This document shows positions 8,312 through 16,568 of a stretch of DNA of 64,000 nucleotides, one piece after another. The notes under the pieces were generated by a model. That model ran no database searches. It saw only the letters and a program-made list of their open reading frames with translations, and had not been told where the DNA came from. A program made the position numbers and the translations under genes. Numbering within the stretch: the first letter of the stretch is position 1; each line of letters starts with the position of its first letter. This stretch comes from an uncultured Bacteroidia bacterium. Lineage in GTDB: Bacteria; Bacteroidota; Bacteroidia; Bacteroidales; UBA932. The DNA is taken from the NCBI GenBank assembly GCA_902780935.1, contig CACZHP010000001.1:62001-126000 (forward strand). Reading direction: 5' to 3'.

Positions 8312-9637
8312 TCAGAACTCCAGCGGACGACCCCTGTAGAAGTCAAGAAGTTTAGCCGAATATAGATATTCGTAACGCGAACGGACAAGGTCAGACTCGG
8401 CACGGAGGAAGGCGTCCCTGGACTCGTTGAACTCCGTGATGTTAGCCTTGCCATTCTCGTACTTTGCCTGGACAAGATCGAAAGACTCCTTGGCGCTCTC
8501 CCTGGCCTGATCACTTGAGCGGTATTTCTCTGAAGCGGCTACCGCGTTGTAATAAGCCTGCTGGATCTCCTTGTAAAGGGTCTTTTTGGTGTTCTCAAGC
8601 TGGAGCATCTGATTTGTCCTGGAAAGCTCAGCCGCCCTGACCTGATTTCTTGTCTGGAACCCGGAAAAGATCGGCACACTGAGCGAGACGCCGAGATACT
8701 GGCTGAAATTGTGCTTTATCTGCTCCATGAAAGCGGAGGAGGGAGCGGCGCTCATCGTGTAGTAATTGGTTCCAAGCCCTCCATTGGCGCTTATCGACGG
8801 AAGGAAGGCTCCCTTGGAGCTCTTGATGGAAAACTCGGTGGCGTCCAGACGGAACTTCTCCGCCTTGATCGAAGGCTTGTTATCGAGGGCCTCGGCATAG
8901 ATGTCCTCCGGGTTACCAAGCAAGATTCCTTGGATAGGGACATCCGGGCGAACTATGCTGAATCCTTCAGGATCAGGTAGTTCCAAAAGCTGAGACAAGT
9001 CCAGCAACGACAAGTTAAGATTATTTCTCGCCTGGGTGGCGGAAAGACGGCTCTGCCCGAGGGCTGCTTTCTGCTGAGCCACCTGGGCGGATGAGGCCTT
9101 TCCGTTCTCCAGCATGGCGGAAAGACGCTCCACTTGCAGGGAGTCAATCCCTACCTGGTTCAGGGCCACATCCAACAACTCCATGTTGTAGAGGATCTGG
9201 ACATAGGCCTGGGCGACCGCCACGCTCATGTCCTGCCTTGCCTTTTCCAGGTCAGCGGTTGCTGCCTTGAGATTCAAATCGCTCTCCTTGATGCTGTTAT
9301 TTATCCTGGAACCCTGAAATATCGGCACCGCGGCGCCAAGGGATATTCCGGTACTGGTCGTATTGGTGTTGGAATATGTGTTGTCGGCGGTAAGGCCTCG
9401 TCCGAAAGAGAAGTTCTCGCTGGCACTGCCGCTTACCTGGGGCAGGCGGCTACCTTTCGCGGTCTCAAGCATGAGCTCCTGCTGCTTGACTTGAAGCTCG
9501 GTCTGTTTGAGGGTAATATTGTTCTCCTGGGCGTGACGGACGCACTCGGCGAGTGTCCAGGGGCCGCTGTGGGTCTGGCCGAAAGCGGCCCCGGACATCA
9601 AAATAACGGTTATGGGTAAAAAAAGGTTTCTCATCAC
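8312..9637 (-). CDS. TolC-family outer membrane efflux protein
   Basis: A 441-aa outer-membrane channel subunit. The signal peptide ends near SGAAFGQ, followed by WTLAECVRHAQENNITLKQ, the usual start of TolC/OEP proteins. The remainder is long amphipathic helices with two repeats, and a NAIQ-like LSVPIFSGFQTRNQVRAAE segment. It overlaps the adaptor gene by 4 nt (ATGA type), which supports one export machine: ATPase, two permeases, adaptor, channel. Substrate is unknown. Confidence 0.92.
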   Translation of the reverse strand: MMRNLFLPITVILMSGAAFGQTHSGPWTLAECVRHAQENNITLKQTELQVKQQELMLETAKGSRLPQVSGSASENFSFGRGLTADNTYSNTNTTSTGISLGAAVPIFQGSRINNSIKESDLNLKAATADLEKARQDMSVAVAQAYVQILYNMELLDVALNQVGIDSLQVERLSAMLENGKASSAQVAQQKAALGQSRLSATQARNNLNLSLLDLSQLLELPDPEGFSIVRPDVPIQGILLGNPEDIYAEALDNKPSIKAEKFRLDATEFSIKSSKGAFLPSISANGGLGTNYYTMSAAPSSAFMEQIKHNFSQYLGVSLSVPIFSGFQTRNQVRAAELSRTNQMLQLENTKKTLYKEIQQAYYNAVAASEKYRSSDQARESAKESFDLVQAKYENGKANITEFNESRDAFLRAESDLVRSRYEYLYSAKLLDFYRGRPLEF

Positions 9638-10728
9638 TTCTTCTCGATTATCTGGTTGCCCCTGACCTTGTCGCCTTCTTTGAGACCTGACTTGATCTCA
9701 ATGTTGATGCCGTCTGACAAGCCGGTCACCACAGGGATCTTGTCGTATTTCTTTTCTCCCGCGACTTTGTACACAAAAGTTGAATCTCCCTCGAAAGTGA
9801 GGGCGCTCTCCGGGACAGACAAGACTCCTTCCACTCCCTCAAGCTGGATCTCCGCATTGGCGCTGTAGCCGGAGCGGATAGTCACTCCCTCAGGCACAGA
9901 GACCGCCGCCTTGATCTCGAACTCATTGGTCCCATTCTTCTCCTGGGCTTTCGGGGATATGAACTCCATGACAGCGTCGAACGACACGTCTTTCAGAGCT
10001 CCGACGGTGATCTTCATCGGGACTCCCTCGCTGACACGGCCCACCTCGGTCTCGTCAATAAAACCGTCGAAGATGAGATCCCCCATATTCGCTACCGTGG
10101 CGATGGTGGTACCGTCATTGAAAGTATTGCTTTGAGTCACAGAATTCCCAACCTTTACGGGAATATCCAAAATCAGCCCGGAAATAGTTGACCTAATGAG
10201 AGTTGAGCTTGATTTGGCATTGCTCTTCGAGACTCCGTCCCTCACCACCTCAAGGCTCTCGACCGCGGCGGCCTTCTCCTCTTTCGCTTGGGAGAGAGCC
10301 TGCTTGACCTGGTCAAACTCCTCGGCGCTAACGAGGTTCTTGTCGAAGAGAGCCTTCTCACGATCATAATTTGTCTGGGCTTGCTTCAGATTAATATCAG
10401 CGAGCCGCACCCTTGACTGGGCGGAACTCAGCGAGCTCATCTCTGGAATCACCTTGACTTTGGCGATGATCTCGCCCTCGGCCACATTCTCCCCGGCTTC
10501 TTTGTATAGCTCGGAGATGATACCGCTGATCTGGGGCTTGATGTTGACCTCATCCCTCGGGATGATCTTACCGGTCACGACCGATGTCTTGTGGATGTCC
10601 TTCACAGTGGCCTCAAGATGCTCGTAACGGATCTCCTTGGGGCGGGAGTTCTTCCAGAGGGCCACGAAGGTCCCCACGAACACTATGGCGACCAGCGCCA
10701 GGATGATGTACTTAAGGTTCTTTTTCAT
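9634..10728 (-). CDS. HlyD/MacA-type periplasmic adaptor
   Basis: A membrane-fusion protein of 364 aa with a single N-terminal membrane anchor (residues about 6-25). It has a biotinyl-lipoyl half near IKPQISGIISELYKEAGENV, a coiled-coil hairpin (about 105-190, QSRVRLADINLKQAQTNYD onward), and beta-barrel and membrane-proximal domains at the C-terminus. It bridges the inner-membrane ABC permeases and the TolC-like channel. It lies 14 nt after the second permease gene. Family certain; cargo unknown. Confidence 0.92.
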   Translation of the reverse strand: MKKNLKYIILALVAIVFVGTFVALWKNSRPKEIRYEHLEATVKDIHKTSVVTGKIIPRDEVNIKPQISGIISELYKEAGENVAEGEIIAKVKVIPEMSSLSSAQSRVRLADINLKQAQTNYDREKALFDKNLVSAEEFDQVKQALSQAKEEKAAAVESLEVVRDGVSKSNAKSSSTLIRSTISGLILDIPVKVGNSVTQSNTFNDGTTIATVANMGDLIFDGFIDETEVGRVSEGVPMKITVGALKDVSFDAVMEFISPKAQEKNGTNEFEIKAAVSVPEGVTIRSGYSANAEIQLEGVEGVLSVPESALTFEGDSTFVYKVAGEKKYDKIPVVTGLSDGINIEIKSGLKEGDKVRGNQIIEKK

Positions 10729-10742
10729 ATCTGTTGTTATTA

Positions 10743-11993
10743 TTATTCATCGCGCATGGCGTCAACTGGTTTGATGTCCATGGCTCTAAGGGCTGGGGCA
10801 AGGCCGGCCAGGACTCCCAGCACGACCAAAAGCAGCAGTACGGCTATTCCTGTCCAGAAGCCTATCTGGAAGGATATTCCGGAAGAGAAGTCGGGCATGC
10901 TGGAAACTACGCTTCCCGCGGCCCAGAGGATCAGCACGGAGAAAAGGATCCCAAGCATCCCTGCGAGGATGGTCAGGCCTATGCTCTCGGTTATGATCTG
11001 GGAAAGAATCATCTTCGGAGTCGCACCTATCGCCCGGCGGATACCGATCTCAGTCGTGCGCTCCTTGACTGTCACCATCATGATGTTCGAGACTCCGATG
11101 GCTCCGGCCAGCAGGGTTCCGAGACCAACCAGGATCACCAGGATATTGACCCCCGTGAAGAGGTTGTCAACAATCTTGAATATCTTCTCCGTGTCAAGCA
11201 TCATCAAGGCGTTCTTGTCATCAGGAGCGATGGAGTGGCGACGTGATAGCAAGCCCCTGACTTTTTCCTGAAGCACATCAGAATCAGCTCCTTCCTTGGC
11301 GGTCATGCAAATCATGTCGAACTTTCCGCCGCTATTATTCATCTTGTCCATAAGCGGATAAGGAATCACTACACTCTGGTTAGGACTTCCGTTAATGTTG
11401 ATTCCTCCGTTGCGCCCGTCCACGCCTATCACCTGGAAATATGAGTTCTTGACTTTTACGTATTTGCCGGTCGGATCATCTCCCTCAGGGAACAAATTGG
11501 ACCACACGCGTTTACCGATGACGCAGACTTTTCGCTCCTGGATACAATCCACCTCATTAAGCCAACGACCGAACATCATCTGGGGAGATTCCACCCCGGC
11601 ATATCCATTTGTCAGGCCTTTGATTATTCCGGAAAACGTGTTCTCTTCGTAAGCGACGGAACTTCCCCAGTCGGCATCCATCATGGTGACTATTTCAGCC
11701 TCCGGAACAAGGGTCTTGATAGCCTCAATATCGCTCTTGTCCATAGTCCAGTAACGATCCCTCTTGAATCCTCCGTAAGGCTTTGAAGTCCTGTTGGTTC
11801 CAGCGATAATGGCATTGGAAGCAAAGCCTTCGAAATTCTGATTGAGGATCGCTTTCAGACCATTCCCGCCACCAAGCATCACAAGCAGCATGAAAATGCC
11901 CCAGAATATTCCGAAACCCGTCAGAAGAGTCCTGCTTCGGTTGCGGGAGAGGGTGTCAACTATCTCTTTATATCTGTCGATATCGAATTTCAT
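10743..11993 (-). CDS. MacB/FtsX-type ABC permease 1
   Basis: A 416-aa permease with one N-terminal TM helix (about 20-45), a large periplasmic MacB-like domain, then three C-terminal TM helices. The FtsX signature region VSNIMMVTVKERTTEIGIRRAIGA is present (about 305-328). It lacks the fused ATPase domain of true MacB; the ATPase is a separate gene upstream. It is 12 nt downstream of a paralogous permease, suggesting a heterodimer. Confidence 0.92.
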   Translation of the reverse strand: MKFDIDRYKEIVDTLSRNRSRTLLTGFGIFWGIFMLLVMLGGGNGLKAILNQNFEGFASNAIIAGTNRTSKPYGGFKRDRYWTMDKSDIEAIKTLVPEAEIVTMMDADWGSSVAYEENTFSGIIKGLTNGYAGVESPQMMFGRWLNEVDCIQERKVCVIGKRVWSNLFPEGDDPTGKYVKVKNSYFQVIGVDGRNGGININGSPNQSVVIPYPLMDKMNNSGGKFDMICMTAKEGADSDVLQEKVRGLLSRRHSIAPDDKNALMMLDTEKIFKIVDNLFTGVNILVILVGLGTLLAGAIGVSNIMMVTVKERTTEIGIRRAIGATPKMILSQIITESIGLTILAGMLGILFSVLILWAAGSVVSSMPDFSSGISFQIGFWTGIAVLLLLVVLGVLAGLAPALRAMDIKPVDAMRDE

Positions 11994-12005
11994 GGCCCTG
12001 ACCTC

Positions 12006-13268
12006 CTATTTTTCCGCCCTTAAAGCCTCGATGGGGCGAACCCTGGCGCCCTTCCAGGCCGGAATGATTCCGGCGATCGTACCTGCCACGATCAGGAGCA
12101 GAGTAGCCTCAATCGCGACATCGAATCCGACTCCGATGTTTTTGAAAATGTACAACTGAGTTATCCCGACGTCCATCGGATGTGACCCTATCGTCTTGTC
12201 AAGGGCAAAATCAGCAAGCATCCCGATAACCATGCCGATGTAACCGAAAAAGGCTGTGATCACAACGCTCTCGACAACTATCAGTTTCATGATTGACATA
12301 GGTTTGGCTCCTAAAGCCTTTCTGATGCCGAACTCGTGTATCCTTTCCTTGACTGTGATGAGCATGATGTTGGAGACTCCGACTATGCCGCTCAGCAAGG
12401 TCAGGAAACCAAGGATCCAGAGGGCGGTGCGCATGATCCGGATAGCCTTGTCCATCTCCTGGTTGTTTAGGTAATAATTGGACAAGTATGTTGTCCTGGT
12501 GTCTTCCGGATGCATTCCGTGGAAGTTGTTGATTCCCCGCTTATAGGCCGCCTCGAACTCATCGTTGGCTTCCTTGGTCTCAAGGCCGTGGAACTCGAGA
12601 GTTAACCTGCTGAGCCATGCTCCGTCGGTACGCATCGTCTTGGCCGTTGTGTAGGGAATGTACGACTGATGCCCCCAAGACTGCTCTTCTGACTCCCTGA
12701 TTCCTATGACTTTAAATGGAATGTTTCCGACATTGATGAATTGTCCGAGCAATTTTGAGTAATCCTTATCATCTCCAAGAAGCTGGCTGGCGGCATTCTC
12801 ATCGATGACAATGTGTTTGCTCTGGTCTTCCATGTCTTTCTTATTGACAAAGCGCCCGTTGACCATCCGGACCCTCCAAATGTCCTTGATCATCGGATCA
12901 ACCCCATAGATTTGGGATGACAAGGCTTCACTACCAAGGCTGATCGTGTCGGAATATTCCAAATTGCCAAATGCCCGGTCTATCTTCTCGCTGAACTGTT
13001 CGGAGAAATCCAGATCGCGATAGTTGAAGCGCATCATCGTGCCTTCCTTGATGCCATTATAAGGCTTGCTGGAGAAGCCGGGATAGACTGCGATGATGTT
13101 CTGGATCTCATCGCTGGCATTGTTCATCAGGGCATTCATCAAACCGTTTCCGGTGCCGATCAGCACAATGATGATAATGATGCCCCAACTGACAGCCATG
13201 CCGGTCAGGGTGGTGCGCAGCTTGTTCTGCCGCAGAGTGCTCCATATTTCCTGAAATAGATCCAGCAT
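12006..13268 (-). CDS. MacB/FtsX-type ABC permease 2
   Basis: A 420-aa paralogue of the neighbouring permease with the same layout: N-terminal TM, periplasmic domain, three C-terminal TMs, and the signature SNIMLITVKERIHEFGIRKA. It follows the ATPase gene by 9 nt and precedes the second permease by 12 nt. Together they probably form the heterodimeric inner-membrane core of a MacAB-TolC-like exporter or mechanotransmission system. Confidence 0.92.
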   Translation of the reverse strand: MLDLFQEIWSTLRQNKLRTTLTGMAVSWGIIIIIVLIGTGNGLMNALMNNASDEIQNIIAVYPGFSSKPYNGIKEGTMMRFNYRDLDFSEQFSEKIDRAFGNLEYSDTISLGSEALSSQIYGVDPMIKDIWRVRMVNGRFVNKKDMEDQSKHIVIDENAASQLLGDDKDYSKLLGQFINVGNIPFKVIGIRESEEQSWGHQSYIPYTTAKTMRTDGAWLSRLTLEFHGLETKEANDEFEAAYKRGINNFHGMHPEDTRTTYLSNYYLNNQEMDKAIRIMRTALWILGFLTLLSGIVGVSNIMLITVKERIHEFGIRKALGAKPMSIMKLIVVESVVITAFFGYIGMVIGMLADFALDKTIGSHPMDVGITQLYIFKNIGVGFDVAIEATLLLIVAGTIAGIIPAWKGARVRPIEALRAEK

Positions 13269-13277
13269 CGTTTCCGG

Positions 13278-14000
13278 TTATTTGAGCATTCCTTCGCCAC
13301 CGAAATGGACAGAATTATGAGCATGGTTCTCCTCGATCTCGCCGATAACTCCGTCTTTGATGTGGATGATCTTGTTCGTGTAATTGGCGACACCGCTCTC
13401 GTGGGTCACGACGATGATCGTAAGTTTCTCTCGCTCATTTAGTTCCTTGAGAAGATCCATGATCTCGACTGAGGTCTTTGAGTCAAGGGCTCCGGTCGGC
13501 TCGTCGGCGAGGATGATGTCCGGCTTCGTCACAAGAGCCCTGGCTATGGCGACCCTTTGTTTCTGGCCTCCTGACATCTCGTTCGGATAATGCCCAGCCC
13601 AATCCTTAAGCCCAAGGCGCTCAATATATTCCATAGCCATCTCATGGCGCTTGTGGCGGCTGACTCCCTGATAGAACAGAGGCAACTCGACATTCTCAAC
13701 CGCGGTCTTGAAACCTATCAGGTTATAGGACTGGAATATGAACCCTATCATCTTGTTGCGGTATTCGGCGGCCTTGGATTCCGTCAAATCCCAGATCAAC
13801 TTCCCGCCAATCCGGTATTCTCCGCTGTCGTAGTTGTCCAAAATACCTAATATATTGAGTAGGGTTGACTTACCTGATCCGGAAGCACCCATGATTGACA
13901 CGAACTCCCCGCGCTCTATCCCAAGGTTGATCCCCTTCAGGACATGCAGCGGCTGCGCTCCGAAATAGGTCTTGTTGACATCTTTAAGCTCTATCAGCAT
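13278..14000 (-). CDS. ABC transporter ATP-binding protein (LolD/MacB type)
   Basis: A 240-aa ATPase. Walker A GASGSGKST at 38-46, signature MSGGQKQRVAIARAL, Walker B IILADEPTGALDSKT, and an H-loop VVTHE. The DEPTGALD form places it in the LolD/MacB branch. It is the first gene of a five-gene operon (ATPase, permease, permease, adaptor, channel), with a consensus promoter and a hairpin upstream. Confidence 0.94.
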   Translation of the reverse strand: MLIELKDVNKTYFGAQPLHVLKGINLGIERGEFVSIMGASGSGKSTLLNILGILDNYDSGEYRIGGKLIWDLTESKAAEYRNKMIGFIFQSYNLIGFKTAVENVELPLFYQGVSRHKRHEMAMEYIERLGLKDWAGHYPNEMSGGQKQRVAIARALVTKPDIILADEPTGALDSKTSVEIMDLLKELNEREKLTIIVVTHESGVANYTNKIIHIKDGVIGEIEENHAHNSVHFGGEGMLK

Positions 14001-14023
14001 ACTATCGCTCTGGTTTGTGTGTT

Positions 14024-14078
14024 GTGTATTAGTTTGCTAATACACTGCAAAGGTACAAATGATTTTCATTTATGCAAC
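14024..14078 (-). promoter_or_regulatory. Promoter and TSS-proximal hairpin of the ABC export operon
   Basis: Minus strand: GTTG (14078-14075), 19 nt, then TACCTTTG (14055-14048), close to the Bacteroidota consensus. Just downstream is a perfect 9-bp inverted repeat GTGTATTAG/CTAATACAC with a 4-nt loop (14024-14045), straddling the expected transcription start. It could be an operator or a 5' UTR hairpin; no adjacent regulator gene is seen. Confidence 0.65.
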
Positions 14079-14140
14079 ACTTTATTATCAAAAATCATCC
14101 CCTCGCATATTAAATGACGATTAATATCGCCTTTTGTAAC

Positions 14141-14168
14141 AAAAAAGCGCGGCCAAAACGACCGCGCT
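14141..14168 (-). terminator. Rho-independent terminator of the phosphatase gene
   Basis: On the minus strand the stem AGCGCGG...CCGCGCT with a GTTTTG-type loop is followed by a run of T. It lies about 36 bases past the end of the histidine phosphatase gene. Confidence 0.75.
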
Positions 14169-14204
14169 AAAATCTGAGTCTCTCACAGTTGCTCGCTCAT
14201 TTTG

Positions 14205-15509
14205 TTATCTCTGGTATCCTTTGATATTGTCTTTGACTGCCTTCCAGCTGTAATAAGGGCCTTCAACGGGCTCAAGGCCACGGATGAGAGTCTCTTTCTC
14301 GTTGTGGAGAAACTTGACCAAAACGTCTCCTTTCCGGTTCTTGTAGAATACTATCTGCAGATTAGTGGCGAAAGGGACATTCCAGGGGGCGAACCACTGG
14401 CGACGGGCCTCCTCGACGGAGAGTTTGTCTCCAACCCCCTCAAGACCTAGATAAGAGCAAAGGGCAAGGATGTCATAGTCATGGCCGAAACGAAGATCGG
14501 CGGCGACGGTTCCGCTGGACAAGGCTTCGTCAGCCCGGGTAACGATGTCATTGACAAGTGGTTCCGCTATGGGCATCCTCAAATGTCCAACCTCCTTGGA
14601 ATTACATTGCGAAACATAAAGATGAATGTTCGTAAGCTCGAACCACTTGTAAACCGCGTCAAAAGGAAGAAAGCGGAGAATCGGCCTCAACTCGAAGGCA
14701 TCAGTCACGACCCCGGCCTCGAAAATATATTTCTCAAACCGTTCCAAGCCGTCAAGATTATTGAGGATATGCTTTCTTGCCCTTGCGGGATCCGTAAACA
14801 GACGACGCATGACCTGAACCGTGTCCGGCCGATACTCGGCATCCACCGCTTTCTCGATTTTATATTCCGCATTCCAAATCTCTTCGGTCGGGTTGGTAGC
14901 CATATATTTCTGGTAAGTCTCGCCGCAATCCCAACTAATGTCAAGTTTAGGCTGGATGGCCTTAAGCTGACTTGTGAACGCGGTCATGCTGACTATGCAT
15001 CTTGGTACAGTGCTGGAGATAGCCCTTATGGACGCACCCCTTCGACGGAACACTTTCTTGAAACGACGGTACATCCTGTCAGCAAGCTTCTGGTGCTCCT
15101 CACAACCCAATCTGGTCAGCCTTCCATGCATCCCGTCATTAATCTCATTGACAGTGATCACCTCCTGAAGAAGCGAATCACCAGAGGCGGTAAGAAGGCC
15201 GCTTTCCTTCGCTGAGGAAAGGATATTGATCAGAGCCTCATATTGGGCTCCGCCCCAGTTGGAGCGGGATCCGTGGCGGCCATAATGACTGATATATAAG
15301 GGCTTATACCCCCTGGGCGCTTTTGTGTCATGGATCGGACCGAATTCATAACTGTGGGTGTTGCATCCGGCCCTTGAGAGGTCTTCCCTCAGCAGCCTTG
15401 CGAACTCAGGGTTCTGGTACTGGCCGCCCGACTCCTGAGCGAAAAGGCCGATAGAGAATAAAACAACTACTGAAAAACAAAAACAGTGAAAAATAATCCT
15501 TTGTCTCAC
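14205..15509 (-). CDS. Histidine acid phosphatase (MINPP/phytase-like), secreted
   Basis: Histidine phosphatase superfamily, branch 2. Seen: catalytic GRHGSR (RHGSR at about residues 78-82) and a downstream FGHD (DLRFGHDYD) proton-donor motif. The protein should hydrolyse phosphomonoesters, possibly inositol phosphates, in the periplasm or outside. I chose the GTG at 15509, which gives a signal peptide ending SIGLFAQ. The longer TTG start at 15533 falls inside the -7 box and is unlikely. Monocistronic: own promoter, own terminator. Substrate is inferred only from family resemblance. Confidence 0.82.
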   Translation of the reverse strand: MRQRIIFHCFCFSVVVLFSIGLFAQESGGQYQNPEFARLLREDLSRAGCNTHSYEFGPIHDTKAPRGYKPLYISHYGRHGSRSNWGGAQYEALINILSSAKESGLLTASGDSLLQEVITVNEINDGMHGRLTRLGCEEHQKLADRMYRRFKKVFRRRGASIRAISSTVPRCIVSMTAFTSQLKAIQPKLDISWDCGETYQKYMATNPTEEIWNAEYKIEKAVDAEYRPDTVQVMRRLFTDPARARKHILNNLDGLERFEKYIFEAGVVTDAFELRPILRFLPFDAVYKWFELTNIHLYVSQCNSKEVGHLRMPIAEPLVNDIVTRADEALSSGTVAADLRFGHDYDILALCSYLGLEGVGDKLSVEEARRQWFAPWNVPFATNLQIVFYKNRKGDVLVKFLHNEKETLIRGLEPVEGPYYSWKAVKDNIKGYQR

Positions 15510-15530
15510 GGGAAATAGTTTTAAATCAAG

Positions 15531-15538
15531 CAAAGATA
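15531..15538 (-). promoter_or_regulatory. -7 element for the phosphatase gene
   Basis: TATCTTTG on the minus strand, about 22 nt upstream of the GTG start. A similar plus-strand TATCTTAG (15563-15570) may serve the divergent queH gene. Confidence 0.45.
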
Positions 15539-15591
15539 GGCAAATAATACAGAAATATTAAATATCTTAGCGGCGCCGGAATTAAGATGTC

Positions 15592-16326
15592 ATGGGACAT
15601 TTCGAAGGATGCGTTTTCAGGCCGGAAGTGCCTGAGGGGATCGACTTGAAAAAGAGCCGGATCCTGCTTCATTGCTGTTGCGCACCGTGTTCTACCGCCA
15701 TCCTGGAATGGATGGTCGAGGAAGGACTCAGGCCTGGGGTGTTTTTCAGCAACTCTAATATCGTCCCCTATGAGGAATATACTAAGCGGCGGGACGAACT
15801 GGCCAGATACGCTGCCTCTTTCGGACTGGAAGTCATTGAAGATGAATATGATCACGCCGCATGGCTGGAATACGTACGTTCTCGATCCGGGGCCGCTGTA
15901 TCTGGTCCGGAGCGAGGCCCAAGGTGCCTGGCCTGCTTTGAGTTCCGACTTCTCAGAGCGGCTAAGTATGCGGCGGCTCATGGCTACGACATCCTCACCA
16001 CCACCCTCGCTTCCTCCCGCTGGAAAGATCTCTCCCAGGTAGATTCCGCCGGCCGCCAGGCGGTCGGGAGATACTCTCCCCCAGTGAACACTGCCACCCT
16101 CGGCACGTTAAGAGGGGGGACCGGAGCTTCGCAAAGCGAAGCGAGCGGTGGGGCCGAGCAGAGCGAGGCGTTCATCGGGGGAGAGTATCTCCCGGCCGAA
16201 CGATTGGTCTGGTGGAACCAGAATTGGAGGAAGGGTGGACTTCAAGAGCGCAGGAACTTCCTAGTGAAGTCCTGCGCCCTGTACAATCAGACCTGGTGCG
16301 GCTGCGAGTTCAGCTCACACAAATAG
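15592..16326 (+). CDS. queH: QueH epoxyqueuosine reductase with inserted palindromic element
   Basis: Resembles QueH (former DUF208), which reduces epoxyqueuosine to queuosine in tRNA using metal/Fe-S Cys ligands. Seen: HCCCAPCS (Cys28-30, Cys33), the paired Cys in RCLACFEFRL, TTTLASSRWKD, NWRKGGLQERR, and the C-terminal YNQTWCGCEFS. Two thirds of the way along, residues about 157-202 are not QueH sequence but a family B palindromic element (16061-16198), kept in frame between AGRQAV and LVWWNQNWRKGG. All Cys motifs flank the insertion, so activity is plausible. Protein 244 aa against roughly 200 for the family. Confidence 0.88.
   Translation: MGHFEGCVFRPEVPEGIDLKKSRILLHCCCAPCSTAILEWMVEEGLRPGVFFSNSNIVPYEEYTKRRDELARYAASFGLEVIEDEYDHAAWLEYVRSRSGAAVSGPERGPRCLACFEFRLLRAAKYAAAHGYDILTTTLASSRWKDLSQVDSAGRQAVGRYSPPVNTATLGTLRGGTGASQSEASGGAEQSEAFIGGEYLPAERLVWWNQNWRKGGLQERRNFLVKSCALYNQTWCGCEFSSHK
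16061..16198. repeat. Palindromic element family B, copy 2 (inside queH)
   Basis: The left arm 16061-16089 and right arm 16170-16198 are both 29 nt and complementary except at three positions. The core 16090-16169 shares the TGCCACCCTCGGCACG start and the AGCGAAGCGAGCGGTGGGG segment with the ispE copy, with a variable 7-nt patch between them. The arms are unrelated to the ispE arms. Translated ATLGTLRGGTGASQSEASGG, the same frame as in ispE. Confidence 0.85.
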
Positions 16327-16328
16327 CT

Positions 16329-16514
16329 CTATTTGAACCAATCGGTGATGTGGTCCTTCGCCCAAAGATAATAGACAAGGAGGCCGATCCAGCTCGTCGC
16401 CAGGACAATGACCGAGCAGATGATCTTGCCAACGATTGAAATAGGCTTCTTGCAAATGTCTATGACCGCCAGGATGGCGAGTACCAGACCGATGATGTAG
16501 ATAATTGATGACAT
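16329..16514 (-). CDS. Small two-TM membrane protein (PLDc_N-like)
   Basis: 61 aa from the ATG at 16514. Two hydrophobic segments (about 5-18 and 28-46), with a C-terminal YYLWAKDHITDWFK. The pattern of two helices with W-x-G-L-L-V-Y-Y-L resembles the short phospholipase D nuclease N-terminal (PLDc_N) domain, a common small membrane protein. An extended start at 16553 adds residues with no supporting feature. Its stop is almost adjacent to the convergent queH stop. Function unknown. Confidence 0.6.
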   Translation of the reverse strand: MSSIIYIIGLVLAILAVIDICKKPISIVGKIICSVIVLATSWIGLLVYYLWAKDHITDWFK

Positions 16515-16568
16515 ACTCTGTATTTTTATTTGACACAATATAGTTAAAATCACAGAAAAAACGAAGGA

